Below, one piece after another: positions 10,801-22,984 of a stretch of 38,008 bases of DNA. The notes under the pieces are model-generated. The model worked only from the letters and a program-made list of their open reading frames with translations, did no database searches and had not been told where the DNA came from. The translations under genes were made by a program, and so were the position numbers. Source of the stretch: Didymodactylos carnosus (lineage: Eukaryota > Rotifera > Eurotatoria > Philodinida > Philodinidae); NCBI GenBank assembly GCA_905250885.1, contig CAJNOQ010000988.1:1-38008 (forward strand), read 5' to 3'. The stretch's first letter is position 1. Each line of letters starts with the position of its first letter.

Positions 10801-12391
10801 ATTGTAGTTTAGCTTGATCAAAGCATTTTAACTCAGCGATTGATTTGTGTTTCAAACATTAAATTCGGTTCGATTCGACTGCTTGCTGAATCGAACCGAA
10901 TGTCCAATCATTCGATTCGTTTCGAGCTCTATAATGTAGAATAAACAAGTTCATATATATATTTTTTTTAATTCAGGAACTTGAACATAAACAAGCTGAA
11001 TTTGAAAAGTGTCTCAGAGCTAAACGTTTAGCAGAAGAAGAACTCGATAAAGTAATTTTTGCTTTTTTTAGTAAGAGAATATAAAAAAAATTATCAAATA
11101 TTTTTATAGGCGTTACAAGAACGTCGGCGACAAATTGAAAATAATTCATATGTCAATGAAGATTTGGCTAAACGATGTTTTAATGGTGAACGTGAACGTG
11201 ATGATGCACTAACAAAACTCGAACAATTACAACATTCTCAAAAAATTGCTCAACATTCGTAAGTATTTTGTTTTTAAATTAAATATCAAAACAAAAATTT
11301 TATTGATCAATTTTTTAGTTTTGAAACTGAACAATCTAAATCTTTATTAAAACAAAAAGAGTTAAATGAACGACTAGAAAAAGTAACAATTGATTTAGAT
11401 AATATGAGTCGAGATCATACAATGACACTAAATGAATTAAATGAATTAAAAAAGAAATTATCAAATGCTCAAACTGAACAAAATTTATTACAACGACGAA
11501 TGACAGATTTGGTATTTATTATTTTTTAAAAAAAAAGTATCAATTAAAGAATTTGTTAATTTAAATTTATATTTAAAGGTAAAAAGACATGAGGAACAAT
11601 TAATTGAAAGAGAAAAAGAATGTTTAAATCGTTTAACAGAACGAGATAATATTAATGGAGCAACATTCAATGAATTAAGAAATCTTGTCAATCGACAACA
11701 GAGAATGATTGTCAAGTATGTTTTTCTGTAAAACTTTAATTATTTTAAGCTCATTTTTTTCTCATTTCATATTAAGATATAAAGAAGAATGTCATACAAT
11801 TACAGCTCAAAGTGAAATGAAAATAAATGAATTTCGTCAAAATATTGATAATTTAAAAAATCGAAATAATCAATTACAGTCTGAAATAGCGGACGTTAAA
11901 CGAAAAGAAGCAGCGGTACGGTACATATGTCTTTGACATACTCTTTTTTTTTTATTATTTTACATTCATTTTACATCATGATTTGTAGACATCAAGAATG
12001 TTATTATCAAATACAAATCGATTGAAAACATTGGAAGAACGTTTAGGAGAAGCTGAAAAACAAGCAGTTGAAGCATCAAGAAGAGTAAGAGAAAAATAAA
12101 CATTATTATTACAATTTACTATAAAAGAGACATTTTTTTTATTTAGACAGCGAAACAATTAGTTCGTGAACGATTAGCTCTTACCAATGATCATCATTAT
12201 TCATCATCACCTTTTAGGTTCGATTCCACTATATATATTCTTTATATTATTGTCTTAAATGATATGTTTTTTCTTTTATTAGACAACAATCAAGTTCATT
12301 ATTTAATTTAAATTCAGCTATAACATCACGTTCTCACAATGGATTGGCATTATCCGATAATAACAATGGTCATTTATCTGATGGAACATAA
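7892..12391 (+). CDS. SCLT1: Sodium channel and clathrin linker 1 homologue (centriolar distal appendage coiled-coil protein)
   Basis: Twenty exons: 7892-7960, 8014-8069, 8135-8255, 8371-8442, 8502-8558, 8618-8688, 8769-8859, 8923-9014, 9315-9401, 9475-9565, 9642-9740, 9809-9880, 10977-11051, 11110-11258, 11319-11511, 11579-11715, 11777-11915, 11989-12084, 12147-12217, 12283-12391. All phases match, giving 648 residues against about 690 in vertebrates. The protein is nearly all charged heptad coiled coil with a Ser/Asn-rich tail. Collinear resemblance to vertebrate SCLT1 is visible in TIEEKLVGISPDAV, in AKRLAEEELDKA, in FNELRNLVNRQQRMIVKYKEE and in EERLGEAEKQAVEASRR. SCLT1 acts in centriole distal appendages, docking the basal body during ciliogenesis. 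The start is uncertain: TAG sits immediately before the ATG and also reads as an acceptor, and vertebrate proteins are longer at this end. Intron 8 uses a GC donor (GCAAGT). Intron 12 is about 1.1 kb owing to an insertion. Confidence 0.85.
9015..9314 (+). other. SCLT1 intron 8 with GC-AG boundaries
   Basis: The donor reads G|GCAAGT and the acceptor TTGTTTTAG. The exon phases on both sides match only with this GC donor; a strong GCAAGT context is typical of the minor GC-AG class handled by the U2 spliceosome. The interior shows nothing else. Confidence 0.7.
10068..10150. repeat. 83-nt palindromic MITE-like unit nested in the hAT-like element
   Basis: Perfect 12-nt inverted termini AGGTATGCACCA/TGGTGCATACCT extend imperfectly inward through TTACAG. 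The interior has tandem GTAACT units. It looks like a tiny inverted-repeat element inserted into, or evolved within, the larger one. Confidence 0.6.
10332..10437. repeat. Hairpin-forming inverted repeat, about 39-nt arms
   Basis: Arm 10332-10370 pairs with 10397-10437 with roughly two mismatches; the loop is about 26 nt. The arms carry AAACCATTTCTAAACCC and its complement. Transcribed as part of the SCLT1 pre-mRNA intron it would fold into a long stem. Confidence 0.65.
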
Positions 12392-13630
12392 GAAAATAAA
12401 ATACAAGAAAATTTTTTCATAGCCATTTTATATTAATGTGCAATTCTTTTTTCTTTTCTTTTTCATATATGTTTACTTCTTCCAATGTTTGATGTACTGT
12501 AGTTTTCAGTTTAAGATGTAGTTCAGGATAGTTTTTATGTATAATTATTTTTGTTTTACTAATTTAACTTTCGATTTTTTAATATGTTATAACTTTTTTA
12601 TTGGGTTTTCTGTTTTAAAACGTATACTTGTTTCTCAAACAATTTTTGTTCAAATATCATAAATTTTTCAACAGCGAATATATAAGTTTAAAAAACAACC
12701 GATCGTATATTCTATATTTGACATTTATTTTACAAAGTATCTCAACATTAGTAGTCAAGGTAGATAAAACACAACAGCATCATATTACTAACATCAAACT
12801 AGATATTATTTGTTTAGGTATTACGTAAGATACAGGAAAAAAAACATAATGTTCGACTAATCTATGAGAGATACTTGAAGTCTGATTTGTTTTTTGTAAT
12901 GATCTAAAGAAATATTTTACTTGAATTCAGTTTACATTTTTAGATACACATAGTGATTATGCTTTTGTTTTTCATGTGTTAAATACAATAATTGTTATAA
13001 AACAATAAGATACCAATAAAAGTACATGAAAGTACAAGGAAAACAAATTGAAAACAGGATAAGAACATAATAACGATCACAAAATACACATAGATTATCT
13101 CCCACTACCATGAACAAACGGAAAATAAAAATGATAACTTTAGTAATTGAAAAGAATATACTCGTAACAAATGAGATGAAAGTTCAGACAAAACACCGGA
13201 AAAATGAGAAAATGAAATAAAGACACTAAATAAATTAGAATTAGAAAAATAATGAAATAATTCGAAAAAAAAATATTATTAAGAAGTATACGCAGAGTCA
13301 ATGAAGTAGTCTAGAGAAATGGTCGTTGTAAAGTTAAAGCAACCACAAAGTACAAGAGATATTATTGAAATGAAAATGATATTTCACTATGATAGTTATA
13401 AAAACTTATGAAAAAAACAAAAAAAAACAGTGACAAATGAAAGACAATGTTATAAAAATAAATATATGTGTTCATCGTCGTCATGTTTCTGATTGTCTTT
13501 GTACAGAAAATCAAAAATATTACAGAGAATAATGGAATGATATGAGACGAAGAAACAGTAAAAATTCACTGTAATAGAGGAATGGAAAACCAATAACAAT
13601 AACAGAAATAATTAACTCTCGATTTTTAGA
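12392..13630. other. Convergent intergenic region between SCLT1 and the convertase
   Basis: This 1.2-kb AT-rich region separates two 3' ends and presumably holds their UTRs. An AATAAA sits at 12395-12400, only a few bases past the SCLT1 stop and so too close to be a comfortable poly(A) signal. I see nothing else. Confidence 0.5.
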
Positions 13631-16600
13631 TCATCTACTATTAATCGATATAATAGATTCTGTCGGTACAAGTACATTGTTCTTAGTCGATTTTAACATA
13701 TCAATTGTTAAATTTGAACTATCTGTCAATGTTGATTTCATTGATAAATCATCAGAATGTTGCTCTTTATTATTAGCATTTGATGTTGATTTTAATTCAA
13801 TAACATTATGTTTTAATAATTTTCGTCTATTATCATTATTTAATATTTCATATTTATCAGCTGAAAAACATTCTTGTTCTTCATTATCATCTTCGTCAAT
13901 ATCATCGTTATTATTCAACATTTTATATTGAATATTTGATGAATGATTCGCGATATGTTTTGAAGGTAAACGTTTTGAAAATAGACGATATAAAAGACAG
14001 ATAGAACAAATACTGAACACAAATATGAAAATTAATAGACAAATAAAAATTATTGTCTGAAATGTATGATCAAGAGTTTTAAATTTATTTTGAATTTTTG
14101 TTAATACTGAAAGTATGTCACTTGATATCTCTGGTTTAACCAATGGATGCAAACACAAACCTAAATATATTCGACGATATGTTTAAGAAATAGAAGATAC
14201 AAATGACTAATTGTCTCACCATCATAAGACTGTGGACATTGACAACAGTTTTCATCTGTTATATTTGTTAAACAACACGATAAACAACGATGTGTAAACA
14301 TATTTAATGCCATTGGATAAACACAATCGCGGCAATATGTACCAGGATATAAACATTGCAAACAATTTTCGGAACATAGTTTACAAACCTATGAGAAAAC
14401 AAAAACAAGCTAGATATTCGTGTAAACACTAGGAGTGGAGCCGTTCACGTTAACATCGTCAAATATTTGAACGGAAATGGCAACAATTTTGCCGTCAAAG
14501 TTCTATCTAACGGTATCTCATCAGTTAACAGTTGTTAATATCAAACATTTTTGACTGGTAAGAAGTCTTCACCCATATAAACCAAGAGTTTATCGAAAAA
14601 ATGAAGATGTCACTCATTTAAAAATGTTTAATCAGTGACCAGTTTTATTCATTAAAGATAAATTTACAATAGTCTTTGCAAAAATTGCCATTCACGTCGA
14701 GTCGTCATATATTTTACAACCATATTTAACATGAATGAATTTTCAGAGCAAAAATTGATAGTTCAGAAGTTCAACTGAAGAGATACTGTTGACGTTTATT
14801 ATTTAAACTGTGACGGCTACATCTTTAGTGAACGCCTATGTTTACTGCGCTTACCTTATCAACTTTACAGTAATAGGCGTCATTGAGACAATCACTAATA
14901 CATTTATTATTGATCATTGTAAATCCTTCGGTACATGTTTTACAATCGAGTTCAGTCGAACCTAAATAATAAATGTACAAAAAGTATAAAGAAAAATGAA
15001 TTTAAAACTGTTGAAAACTTTACCAGTACAAGTATCACACATTGGATGACATAATTCACATTTAGATTCGGCTGAATAATAATTATCGGGACATTTCGGA
15101 ACGCATGTACCATTAAGTAAAAATAAATTGTTTCTGCACGACAAACAGTATGTTTCATTTGAACATTCACGGCAAGGAGATTCACATTGTTGGCAATCAG
15201 TACCTGATAAATATTGCCTATAATAAAAATATTCTTTCACGCACATATTTCTAATAGATTTAAATATAGAAACTATGAAAAAAGATAGATTTTCATGTTG
15301 AATATTGAGAAATTACTCTACAATATTCTGCTTGATCAGTTTGTTCTCGTGATAGAAAGACTATACTTGAAATAAATCGTAAATGAGTTCATTACCAGTA
15401 TATATATAATAATGAACCTTCACAAGTCTAAACAACTGGATACGTACTCGGTTCCACATCTTGGATAACATTGATCGTTTTTTATCTCATAGTTCCAGTC
15501 GCATTGTTTACACGTCGATTTATCTGTGCAACTTGTACATCCGTGTTGACACGATCTGCATGTGTTTGTGGTATAAGACAACGTTTCAGCTTTTTCGACA
15601 TAGTAACCTTCTGGACAGTTATCAATACAATAGCCATCATGTGCTAATATTTTATTATTGGCACAAGCAATGCAATGATTTGGTTTTGAACCATTACAAA
15701 GTAGACAAGACGAATGACACGAATGAGATTGATGTGTTTTTTGATCAATATAAAACGGTTTACCAGCGTTTTTTTCACATTTATTGTTTATTAATACGTA
15801 GCCTAAATTATGAGATACAGAAATTAATAATTTTACTTAGTTGTTTTACACTGAAACTACATTTTGTAGTCTCATATTTTTACTATAATTTGCACTCACC
15901 TAATTTACATTCTGTGCATGAATTTTCAAGCGCTGATGTACAACTGACACAAGTATCATAACATGGCAAACAGGTCGTCGATGAGAGAAAATAACCTAAA
16001 ATATTAGAGTAATTAATATTCCTGAGTAAACATGATCATAAAACTACAGTGGATTTCAGATTGATATTTCATTGTATCGCTCACATATTGTGTGTATGAA
16101 GAGATTAATCATAAAATTAAAATATAAATCTAAAATCAACTGTTGTTTTATATTTCAAAATGGTCACCTGGTGAACATGTTTTAACACATGAGTGTTGTT
16201 GAATATATCGATATTTTGAATTTGCCTCTTGATTGCAACTGGTACATTGATCACTTCCAGGACCATTGCATGTTAAACAACGGCTATCACACCAGCGACA
16301 TCTATAAAAGAATACATGACTTTAAGATGTTTCATAAAAAATTTATAAACATATTCGTCAATCAGGTTGCCGCTGCTTGTTCCACTAACTGTCTCAATTA
16401 TAAAATTTTATACTTTTCATCTATTCTACTTACTTATTAGCATCAAAATCATAGTAATTAGTTGATTCACATGCTTTTGCAGCTTTTAAACATCCTCCAT
16501 CTTTTAGTGTATAACCATCGCTACATGAGGTACATTGTGATGGTTCATTATCACACGATAAACAATCTGATTTGCAGCGAACACATTTTCTTAATTTTTT

Positions 16601-19600
16601 ATCTAAAGAAAGAAGTCTGTTAGCCGCTATTTTCTAAATATTCTACTACTACGAATTAAATACCAATATAATATGCTTCTGGACATGTTTGAATACATGT
16701 CATTGTATCATGAACTAGATATTTGTCCACTTTGCAACTGATACAGCTTGTTTCCGATGAACTACGGCATGTCGCACAATTTGTATGACAGGGCAAACAT
16801 GTTGTATTGGATGATGGATAGGTATCATCAGGACATACTGCTAGACACCGACTTAAAAATGAAAAAAATCCTAATATTATAGATATAAGATATAACAGTT
16901 GCAACTCACAATTTTTGATCTGGTAATATTTGCTTGTAATGACGACAATCAACACAATCCAATTCCGATGGACCGCAAGGTTGCAAATCAGACTTACACT
17001 CAGGGTGGCACTGAACAAAAGAAACGAGTTCTGTAACTATTTATAAACAAATTAGAGGAAAAGAGAAAATGAATAAGTGATCAATATATATATATATATA
17101 TCGAGAGATAGGATTTGTATAGATAGGTAGATAGATAAATAAATAAAGCAAATTCAAAGGCAAAAACACACTAATATAAAAAACAGCTATCAACTACTAC
17201 TAAATAGAAACGTTTTGATTAAAAGTACATCAACAGCAGCGTTCATAGCTCAACTTAGATGATAAAATTACTCCCAAAATTGCGATCGGTTAGAAAATAA
17301 TTGGTGTGATTATTATCTAAAGCTTGCACCAAAGATATATTCTCTATCATCAGTTTTATAACCCTATATATTAGAGCAAGAACAATTTAGTACGTGTGAA
17401 AATAGAAATTGAAGAAACATATCACTTTATAAACATACTTATTTTCTTAAAACTTGAACATACGCATACGGAGAAATATCCTCTTAAATAATTTAGTGGA
17501 GTATGGTGAAATTATAGCATCAGTATATTTAAAGCCTCGATTAACAAAGCATTGAAAGAGCTGTGCTGGCATACTCCACTGATAACTGTGATATGATAGA
17601 GTTATCGCCTGTAATATCTTCAACTATCAATCTTTGCAACATTTTACTCCTAATTGAAGAAAAGAAAATGAGAACACAGTAATAATAGAATTAAGGGCTA
17701 ATTGAATTGGTTATTTGTCAAAATCTACAGTAAATTTTTGATTCGACCAGTAATAGGATGAGCAAATTTTTATTTTTCAGAGATAGTAAGTTTTCAGTGA
17801 AACACTGCGTTCTATGTGTAATTGATAATAAGCTACAATATAAATAATGTCAATGCGACAGCATTAATACTACATTCATGTCACGAATAGTGAGAACACA
17901 AAGACTCTTACAACAACAACAACGTCAACATCAACATCAACATTCACAATAAGCAAAATGTCTTTTTATTTCATGGACACAAAGTGACACTTTCAACTTT
18001 ACCTCGCTGACTTTTCTTATAGATTTCTAAATAAATCAAAAAAGATGTATTTAAACGGTTTACATTTTCTATAAGTTTAACAAAATATTTCGCTTTCTAA
18101 AACGTGTTTCATTATCTTCAATTGCACTTTCTTGCACACAAAAAACAAAACACAAATATACACAGAGAAATAAGCTGTTTTATTTTAACAAAATAAAATG
18201 ATCAACAGTAAAATAAAACACGTTCATCTTACATCACACAGATAAACTTAAAAATCCCATAAAAATGCAGAATGAATTACCTTATAAAGAGTAAGGGAAA
18301 GAACAGATATAGTTTTAGTCAATAAGTAGCTTACTGCACGATAATAATCACAATAGTATTGCACATGAATGACGACAAAAATAAATTTTTTAACAAAAAT
18401 GATATATCCGACAAATTACTGTTCATTCAAATAAACAAGTTAACGCGAGAAAATATAATCACTGACTGTCCAAATAATTTCAAAAAAACAAAGCTTTTTA
18501 ATTGGACGAAAATCAAAAATCGAATATTTTAAAGCATCTGACTGAGCGTAGTGAGCGATACCTTTTTTGATTGTTTTCTACTAAACCCAAAACACGTGAT
18601 CCTAATAACCAAGTAAGTCAAATGTTGAAGAAAAAACATAAATAAGATCGTATACAAGAAAAATGATATTAGAATACATGTTTTAGATTATTACCATTGA
18701 GAACCTGAGCAAAAAAATAAATCAATTCAGAAATAGTAAAAAATAAAATACTTCAAAAAAAAATCAAATATATCACTGTTTCAAAAGCATTCATTTCTTT
18801 TTGAAACGTTGAAAAATATTATGATAATAGTTAGGATATTTTGAATGAGAAAAAAGATATTTTAAATAATTAGTAGCACTTCCATAAGGTATATAATGAT
18901 AATAGCCATTTCTTCCACTAATTTGTTTTTGTCGTATGAAATCGTTGATTGGTAATGAATATGATGAAAAAGCAGACAATGGTGATGAAGCAGAAACAAA
19001 AGATGATTGTACAGCAGCAGCATTAACAGTTTGAGAAACAATTTTAGGTTTCTATAATAAAAGAAACATAGATGTGCATAGCTACGGGGGGGAAAAAAGT
19101 GAAGCAGTTAAAGAACGGAAGAGATTAAGGAAGATAAGAAAGAAGCACCATAACTTATTTGAAAAAACAAAAATAGACATTTAGATTAGCTCAAAGATAA
19201 TAAAAAATACAAATAAAAAAATCATATTTTGTAAAAATGAAAATAAAAAATTATCACATTATCACTTTAAAGAAAAAATAACGGAAGTTAGACATATTAA
19301 AAAGACATATATGCAATTAATATTAAGAATAAAGAATAGGAAAATAAAAATGTGGATATCACGGATGATGAAGATTGTGAATCAATAATAACACTTACAC
19401 TGTGAGGAAGACCATCAGATGATAGTGGAGATAATGTGGTAGAACGGGATAGCCACGGATATTCTTTCGTGCCATGAATAACTAAACGCCATGATATTAA
19501 ACGAGCTAAAATTCGTAAAAGAAAGAAATATGCTCAGTTTTGAATGCTTATTATAAGAAAAGATAACCTTGAACTAATTGAAACTATCGATATATGTTAC

Positions 19601-22600
19601 CTGAACCTGAGCCTGTGTTCACCACTTCTAGTTTCCACAATCCGTGTGGTGATTCGCCCCACACTTGTACGGTGAGAAATGGCCAGTCTTGAAAACCTTT
19701 GTTGCTTGAATCTTTTTGTCTGCGCTACAACAGTTACAAAACACAACATATTCGATTATTTTCTAACTCGGATTTCTCTTTGCCTTTTTACCGGTAACAA
19801 TTGAGATTTCGTTCCTGATGGTGAATATAAATATAACTCGATATCACCACGCCTGTCTGCCGATAAACTGACAAATATTTGAACTTGTTCGATGAAATTT
19901 ACTTCTTGTGTTGCATCACTATTTTTACAATTTAATACATTAACTTCGAAAAAATTTTGTTGATTAGGAGCCACATATAAACTGGGTTCTACTGGTACCG
20001 ATGAGCAAGATACCATTGGTGGTACATTAATCCATTTTTCAGCATACCATGTCATTAAGCCAGCATCCATTAAACCAAAACCAAATTTGCTACTGACTAA
20101 AAACATACTTGGTGTTAAAAATCTCAGAGGTAGAACACAATAACTTACCATTAAAACCAACAGCATTTGTTACATAATCTTTATTCGATGGTATAGCCAA
20201 TGGTCTGGATGATAAAACGACAAGGTGCATAACATCACGCCAAGTCAAGTTAGGACTACAACAAACAGATATATTATATCAGAGGTAAATACATTTTTAA
20301 CAATACCATACTTTGCTTCGAGTGCAAGTGCTATGATAGCAGCAGCTAACGGAGCCGCAGCAGATGTACCCGTATGTTTTTCTGTAGATAAATTATAATA
20401 GCAATAAGATCAACAATATTCTGACATGCATAATATATTTCCATACCTGTACATTCGTGTCTTAAATCAGTTGTAAGCTAAAAGATACAAATAAAAAAAT
20501 TATACAAACAATAGAATAAATAAAGATAAAAAACGTACAATGTCGTGTTCAACACCACCCACGTTTCCACTCGAATACGCAGAAGCCAGTGTAGCTGAGC
20601 ATTCTTCTAAATACCATGGTTTTTCGCCTCGTTCAGTTGTTGCACTTATTGAAATCTATAAAACCATTTTGATAAAACAGTAAAGTGAGAATAGCAGTTT
20701 AAAGAACTTGTTTTCAGGTGTTTCCATTTTCTTTCTAAGCTATAGATCATTTATTTATTTATTTATTATTTAATATGAGTAACAATGAACAGTACTAACT
20801 GAGATTATATAGCAGTAGCTTTCAGAAACCAACAGCAATCAATATACGAAAAACATTTTTTCTTCAGAAGTGAAAGTTTAAGGCCTTTGAAACAAAATCG
20901 ACTTAGTTTCACGAATCAAGCTCAATTAGTATCTTAGTCTTATTAGTATTTCAATGCTAAACGAAGAACTGTTAGGCAGAAAAATGAAGACTCATGTTAG
21001 AAAAAATTCGATTGTTCGATAGTCAAAACTCATTAACATTTGATTTCGAAAAACAGATTTTCTTCTTCGAGATAAAAGATGGACCAAATTTTAGAAGTGA
21101 AATTAGTAGTGGTTTTTAATCTGTAGTATCCCTGATAGAAGTATTTCTCTTGAAAAATGTCAAAAACTGAGATAATCTGAACTAAAAGGAATTTTGTTTA
21201 GTGTTTTTTAGGACTCTGTCACATGAAATACTAAAATCTTCATCCTCGTTTGACGAATACTCAGACTTTAATGTTATCAAAAACGTCACCATATCGATTT
21301 TGAAATAAGCTGTATATCAAAGAGCTATTCTTCAACAGTTTTGTCTTCAGAGAATACGTCTGAACCTCATTATCATCCATAAATGTTCAATTATTCTTAA
21401 ACCCTTTGATTCATACAACAAAGTCTCTTTGGGTGTAAGTACTTTAAACTTTTATCACGCACTTTATACAGAAGGTGCAAATTAGATACCAAGAACAACG
21501 AACCGTATATATTGAATTAATGTATCCATCACAAGCGCATGAATCAAACTGTCTTCCACCATTGCCACTGGCCCAAACAAATATGGAACCTTTTCCACCG
21601 CGTCCCTATACAAAATCAAAAATAAATAACTTCTACTGAAAGATCAATTCACATACTTTTTGTGCTCCATCTTCAAATGCTTTTTTTGCCAAACGACCAG
21701 GACCATCAACAACAACACCATTATCATCTGGACCCCTGAACAATTCAAAATCAGAAATTTTATTTTTCGACATTATCTGCAGTAGAGTTTTGTCATTTAT
21801 TTACCAACTAGCTGAATATATGTCAACATGATCGGGTCTATGACTTAATGAACGTGCTTCAACGCTGTCCGTTACATCACCATCTAACATACGTATACCT
21901 GTGAACGATAGAAATGGAAAAACTTCTCTATTGCTGAAAATGTCATTCGGGGCATTTTAAATACAATGTAACACATACCTCCCACTTTCGCATGATAAGC
22001 GGCGCCCACGCCACAAATACTATTGTTGACCATCGCCGCTACTTCACCGGCACAACGAGTTCCATGTCTAAAACAAAAAGAAAAGATAATGTTAAATAAT
22101 CTACCATTAATATTTAAGATCATACTTGTTTTCATTCGATGGATCGTATCGAGGACTTGGATCTGCATCATTATCATTGATATCATAACTAGCCTCTTCA
22201 TCCTAAATGTCAAGAAAAACGAAATATTATTTTTTTTAGACAATGCTGTAATTCATAAAACTTACATAATTTGCTTTCAAATCGGGATGATCATATTCTA
22301 ATCCGTCATCTAAAAATGTTACAACACTACCATGGCCTGTATAACCCAGTAGCCAGGCACCAGTTACATTTAGATCTGGAAGTGATACAGTATGCTCATT
22401 ACGTTGCTATAAAAAAATTATTTAATATTCAAACATATGTGAGAATAAAAAAAGAATAAGATCAAAACTTACAAGATACCACATGCGTGGCCACTGGGGA
22501 TCATTCCACACATATTCACGTTTTTGTCGAATTTTCCGTACTTGATGTTCAGCCCAAGAAATCTTAATGATAGATTAAATTAAAATAGTATTTGAATAAA

Positions 22601-22984
22601 TACTCACTGCCTTCTTACATCTTTATGTCTTTGAAGAATATCAACTGGGTCTTCACCGTTTAAAACTGCACGTCTATGTCTTTGGTGATGTTCGGATAAT
22701 GGATTTTCTTCCACTTCACAAAAACTTGGAAATATCTAACACCAAACAAATAAAAGTAATATTTGTGAAGAAACCACCACAGTAATACGAAGACTCACTT
22801 CTCTAACAACACGATATCCATGAAGATGAGCAACATATGCTCCAACCGTTAGACAATCGCCATTAACTTCAATAACGATTGTATTTGGTTTATCTGTGAG
22901 TATGAACGATGATGCTATTGCAAAATAATAATAGATTAGTAAACAATAACATATCAATATCGAATTATCAGTTAAATTGACCAT
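13631..22984 (-). CDS. Furin/PCSK5-like proprotein convertase, long membrane-anchored form
   Basis: Common exons: 22984-22799, 22735-22619, 22562-22473, 22406-22266, 22202-22126, 22067-21979, 21898-21805, 21735-21657, 21605-21504, 20655-20539, 20477-20447, 20381-20312, 20255-20149, 20096-19792, 19724-19601, 19505-19399. Cys-rich exons: 17010-16910, 16851-16664, 16602-16434, 16301-16168, 15995-15900, 15802-15448, 15217-15024, 14961-14855, 14388-14220, 14160-13631. All phases match; product 1292 residues. A signal peptide precedes a prodomain ending in the self-cleavage site RQKR (R116). The subtilisin-like triad is Asp164 (FLDDG), His205 (HGTRCAGE) and Ser381 (GTSAAAPLA), with oxyanion Asn306 (ASGNGG). 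The P domain includes RRGD. Repeated CxxC furin-like repeats follow to about 1115, then a transmembrane segment ([21 protein letters not shown], near 1153-1175) and a cytosolic tail with an acidic cluster. It should cleave precursors at multibasic sites in the secretory pathway. The link from P domain to Cys-rich exons is inferred from phase and family architecture. Confidence 0.85.
17011..18790. other. Large intronic region of the convertase between the two alternative endings
   Basis: No Cys-rich or other exon with matching phase was found. It contains an AT dinucleotide run (about 17085-17101), a short palindromic unit (17495-17580) and the 3' UTR of the short form. Confidence 0.5.
17495..17580. 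repeat. 86-nt unit with 11-nt perfect inverted termini
   Basis: AGTGGAGTATG at 17495-17505 is repeated as its reverse complement at 17570-17580. The interior is not palindromic. Size and architecture fit a miniature inverted-repeat element, with no clear target duplication. Confidence 0.5.
18791..19051 (-). CDS. Alternative terminal exon of the convertase (short soluble form)
   Basis: This 261-nt phase-0 exon has a good acceptor (TTTTATTATAG) and can follow the last P-domain exon, which ends at 19399 in phase 0. It encodes 86 residues ending FKKK and then TGA; no GT donor precedes the stop, so it must be terminal. With the 612 shared residues it gives a 698-residue protein lacking Cys-rich repeats and membrane anchor. 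The tail is Ser- and Tyr-rich with a basic end and resembles no domain I know. The Cys-rich exon at 17010 has the same entry phase, so the two endings are mutually exclusive choices. Vertebrate PCSK5 likewise makes soluble and membrane forms by alternative 3' exons. Alternative use is inferred; transcripts would decide. Confidence 0.65.
   Translation of the reverse strand, partial: KPKIVSQTVNAAAVQSSFVSASSPLSAFSSYSLPINDFIRQKQISGRNGYYHYIPYGSATNYLKYLFSHSKYPNYYHNIFQRFKKK
20656..21503 (-). other. Long intron within the catalytic domain of the convertase
   Basis: This 848-nt GT-AG intron separates the exon ending in the Asn306 region from the exon opening [13 protein letters not shown]. Neighbouring introns are 45-95 nt, so an old insertion is likely, but I could not define inverted repeats or a target duplication. 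It contains a TTTA simple repeat near 20752-20768. Confidence 0.6.

Larger units (their letters stand above)
9925..10931. mobile_element. Non-autonomous hAT-like DNA element inside SCLT1 intron 12
   Basis: The left end reads CAGAGCCCGAAAC and the reverse complement of the right end reads TAGAGCTCGAAAC. Both ends continue into a shared CGGTTCGATT block. The YARNG-type termini fit the hAT superfamily. Flanking octamers ttatgtac (9917-9924) and taatgtag (10932-10939) agree at 6 of 8 positions, as expected for an old 8-bp target duplication. The roughly 1-kb interior has no transposase ORF but contains two further palindromes. It fills the only large SCLT1 intron. Superfamily assignment is an inference from the termini. 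Confidence 0.6.

Noticed and set aside
12628..12828. 66-codon plus-strand ORF after SCLT1
   Set aside because: It lies in the probable 3' UTR, is AT-driven in composition and has no family match.
15461..15961. 166-codon plus-strand ORF
   Set aside because: It lies opposite the Cys-rich exons of the convertase and crosses their intron borders, so it is a shadow.
13631..17010. Cys-rich exons as an independent gene
   Set aside because: The first exon has no start Met, a good acceptor and phase 0, and the repeats plus anchor are the normal C-terminus of PC5B-type convertases. A separate gene remains possible until transcripts are seen.
17085..17101. AT repeat considered as an array or regulatory element
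   Set aside because: It is a simple dinucleotide microsatellite. No CRISPR-like repeat-spacer pattern exists anywhere in the window.
19756..19791. Continuation of the P-domain ORF past 19792
   Set aside because: The extension begins with GTAAAA. The conserved protein continues with [16 protein letters not shown] in the next exon, so the extension is intron.
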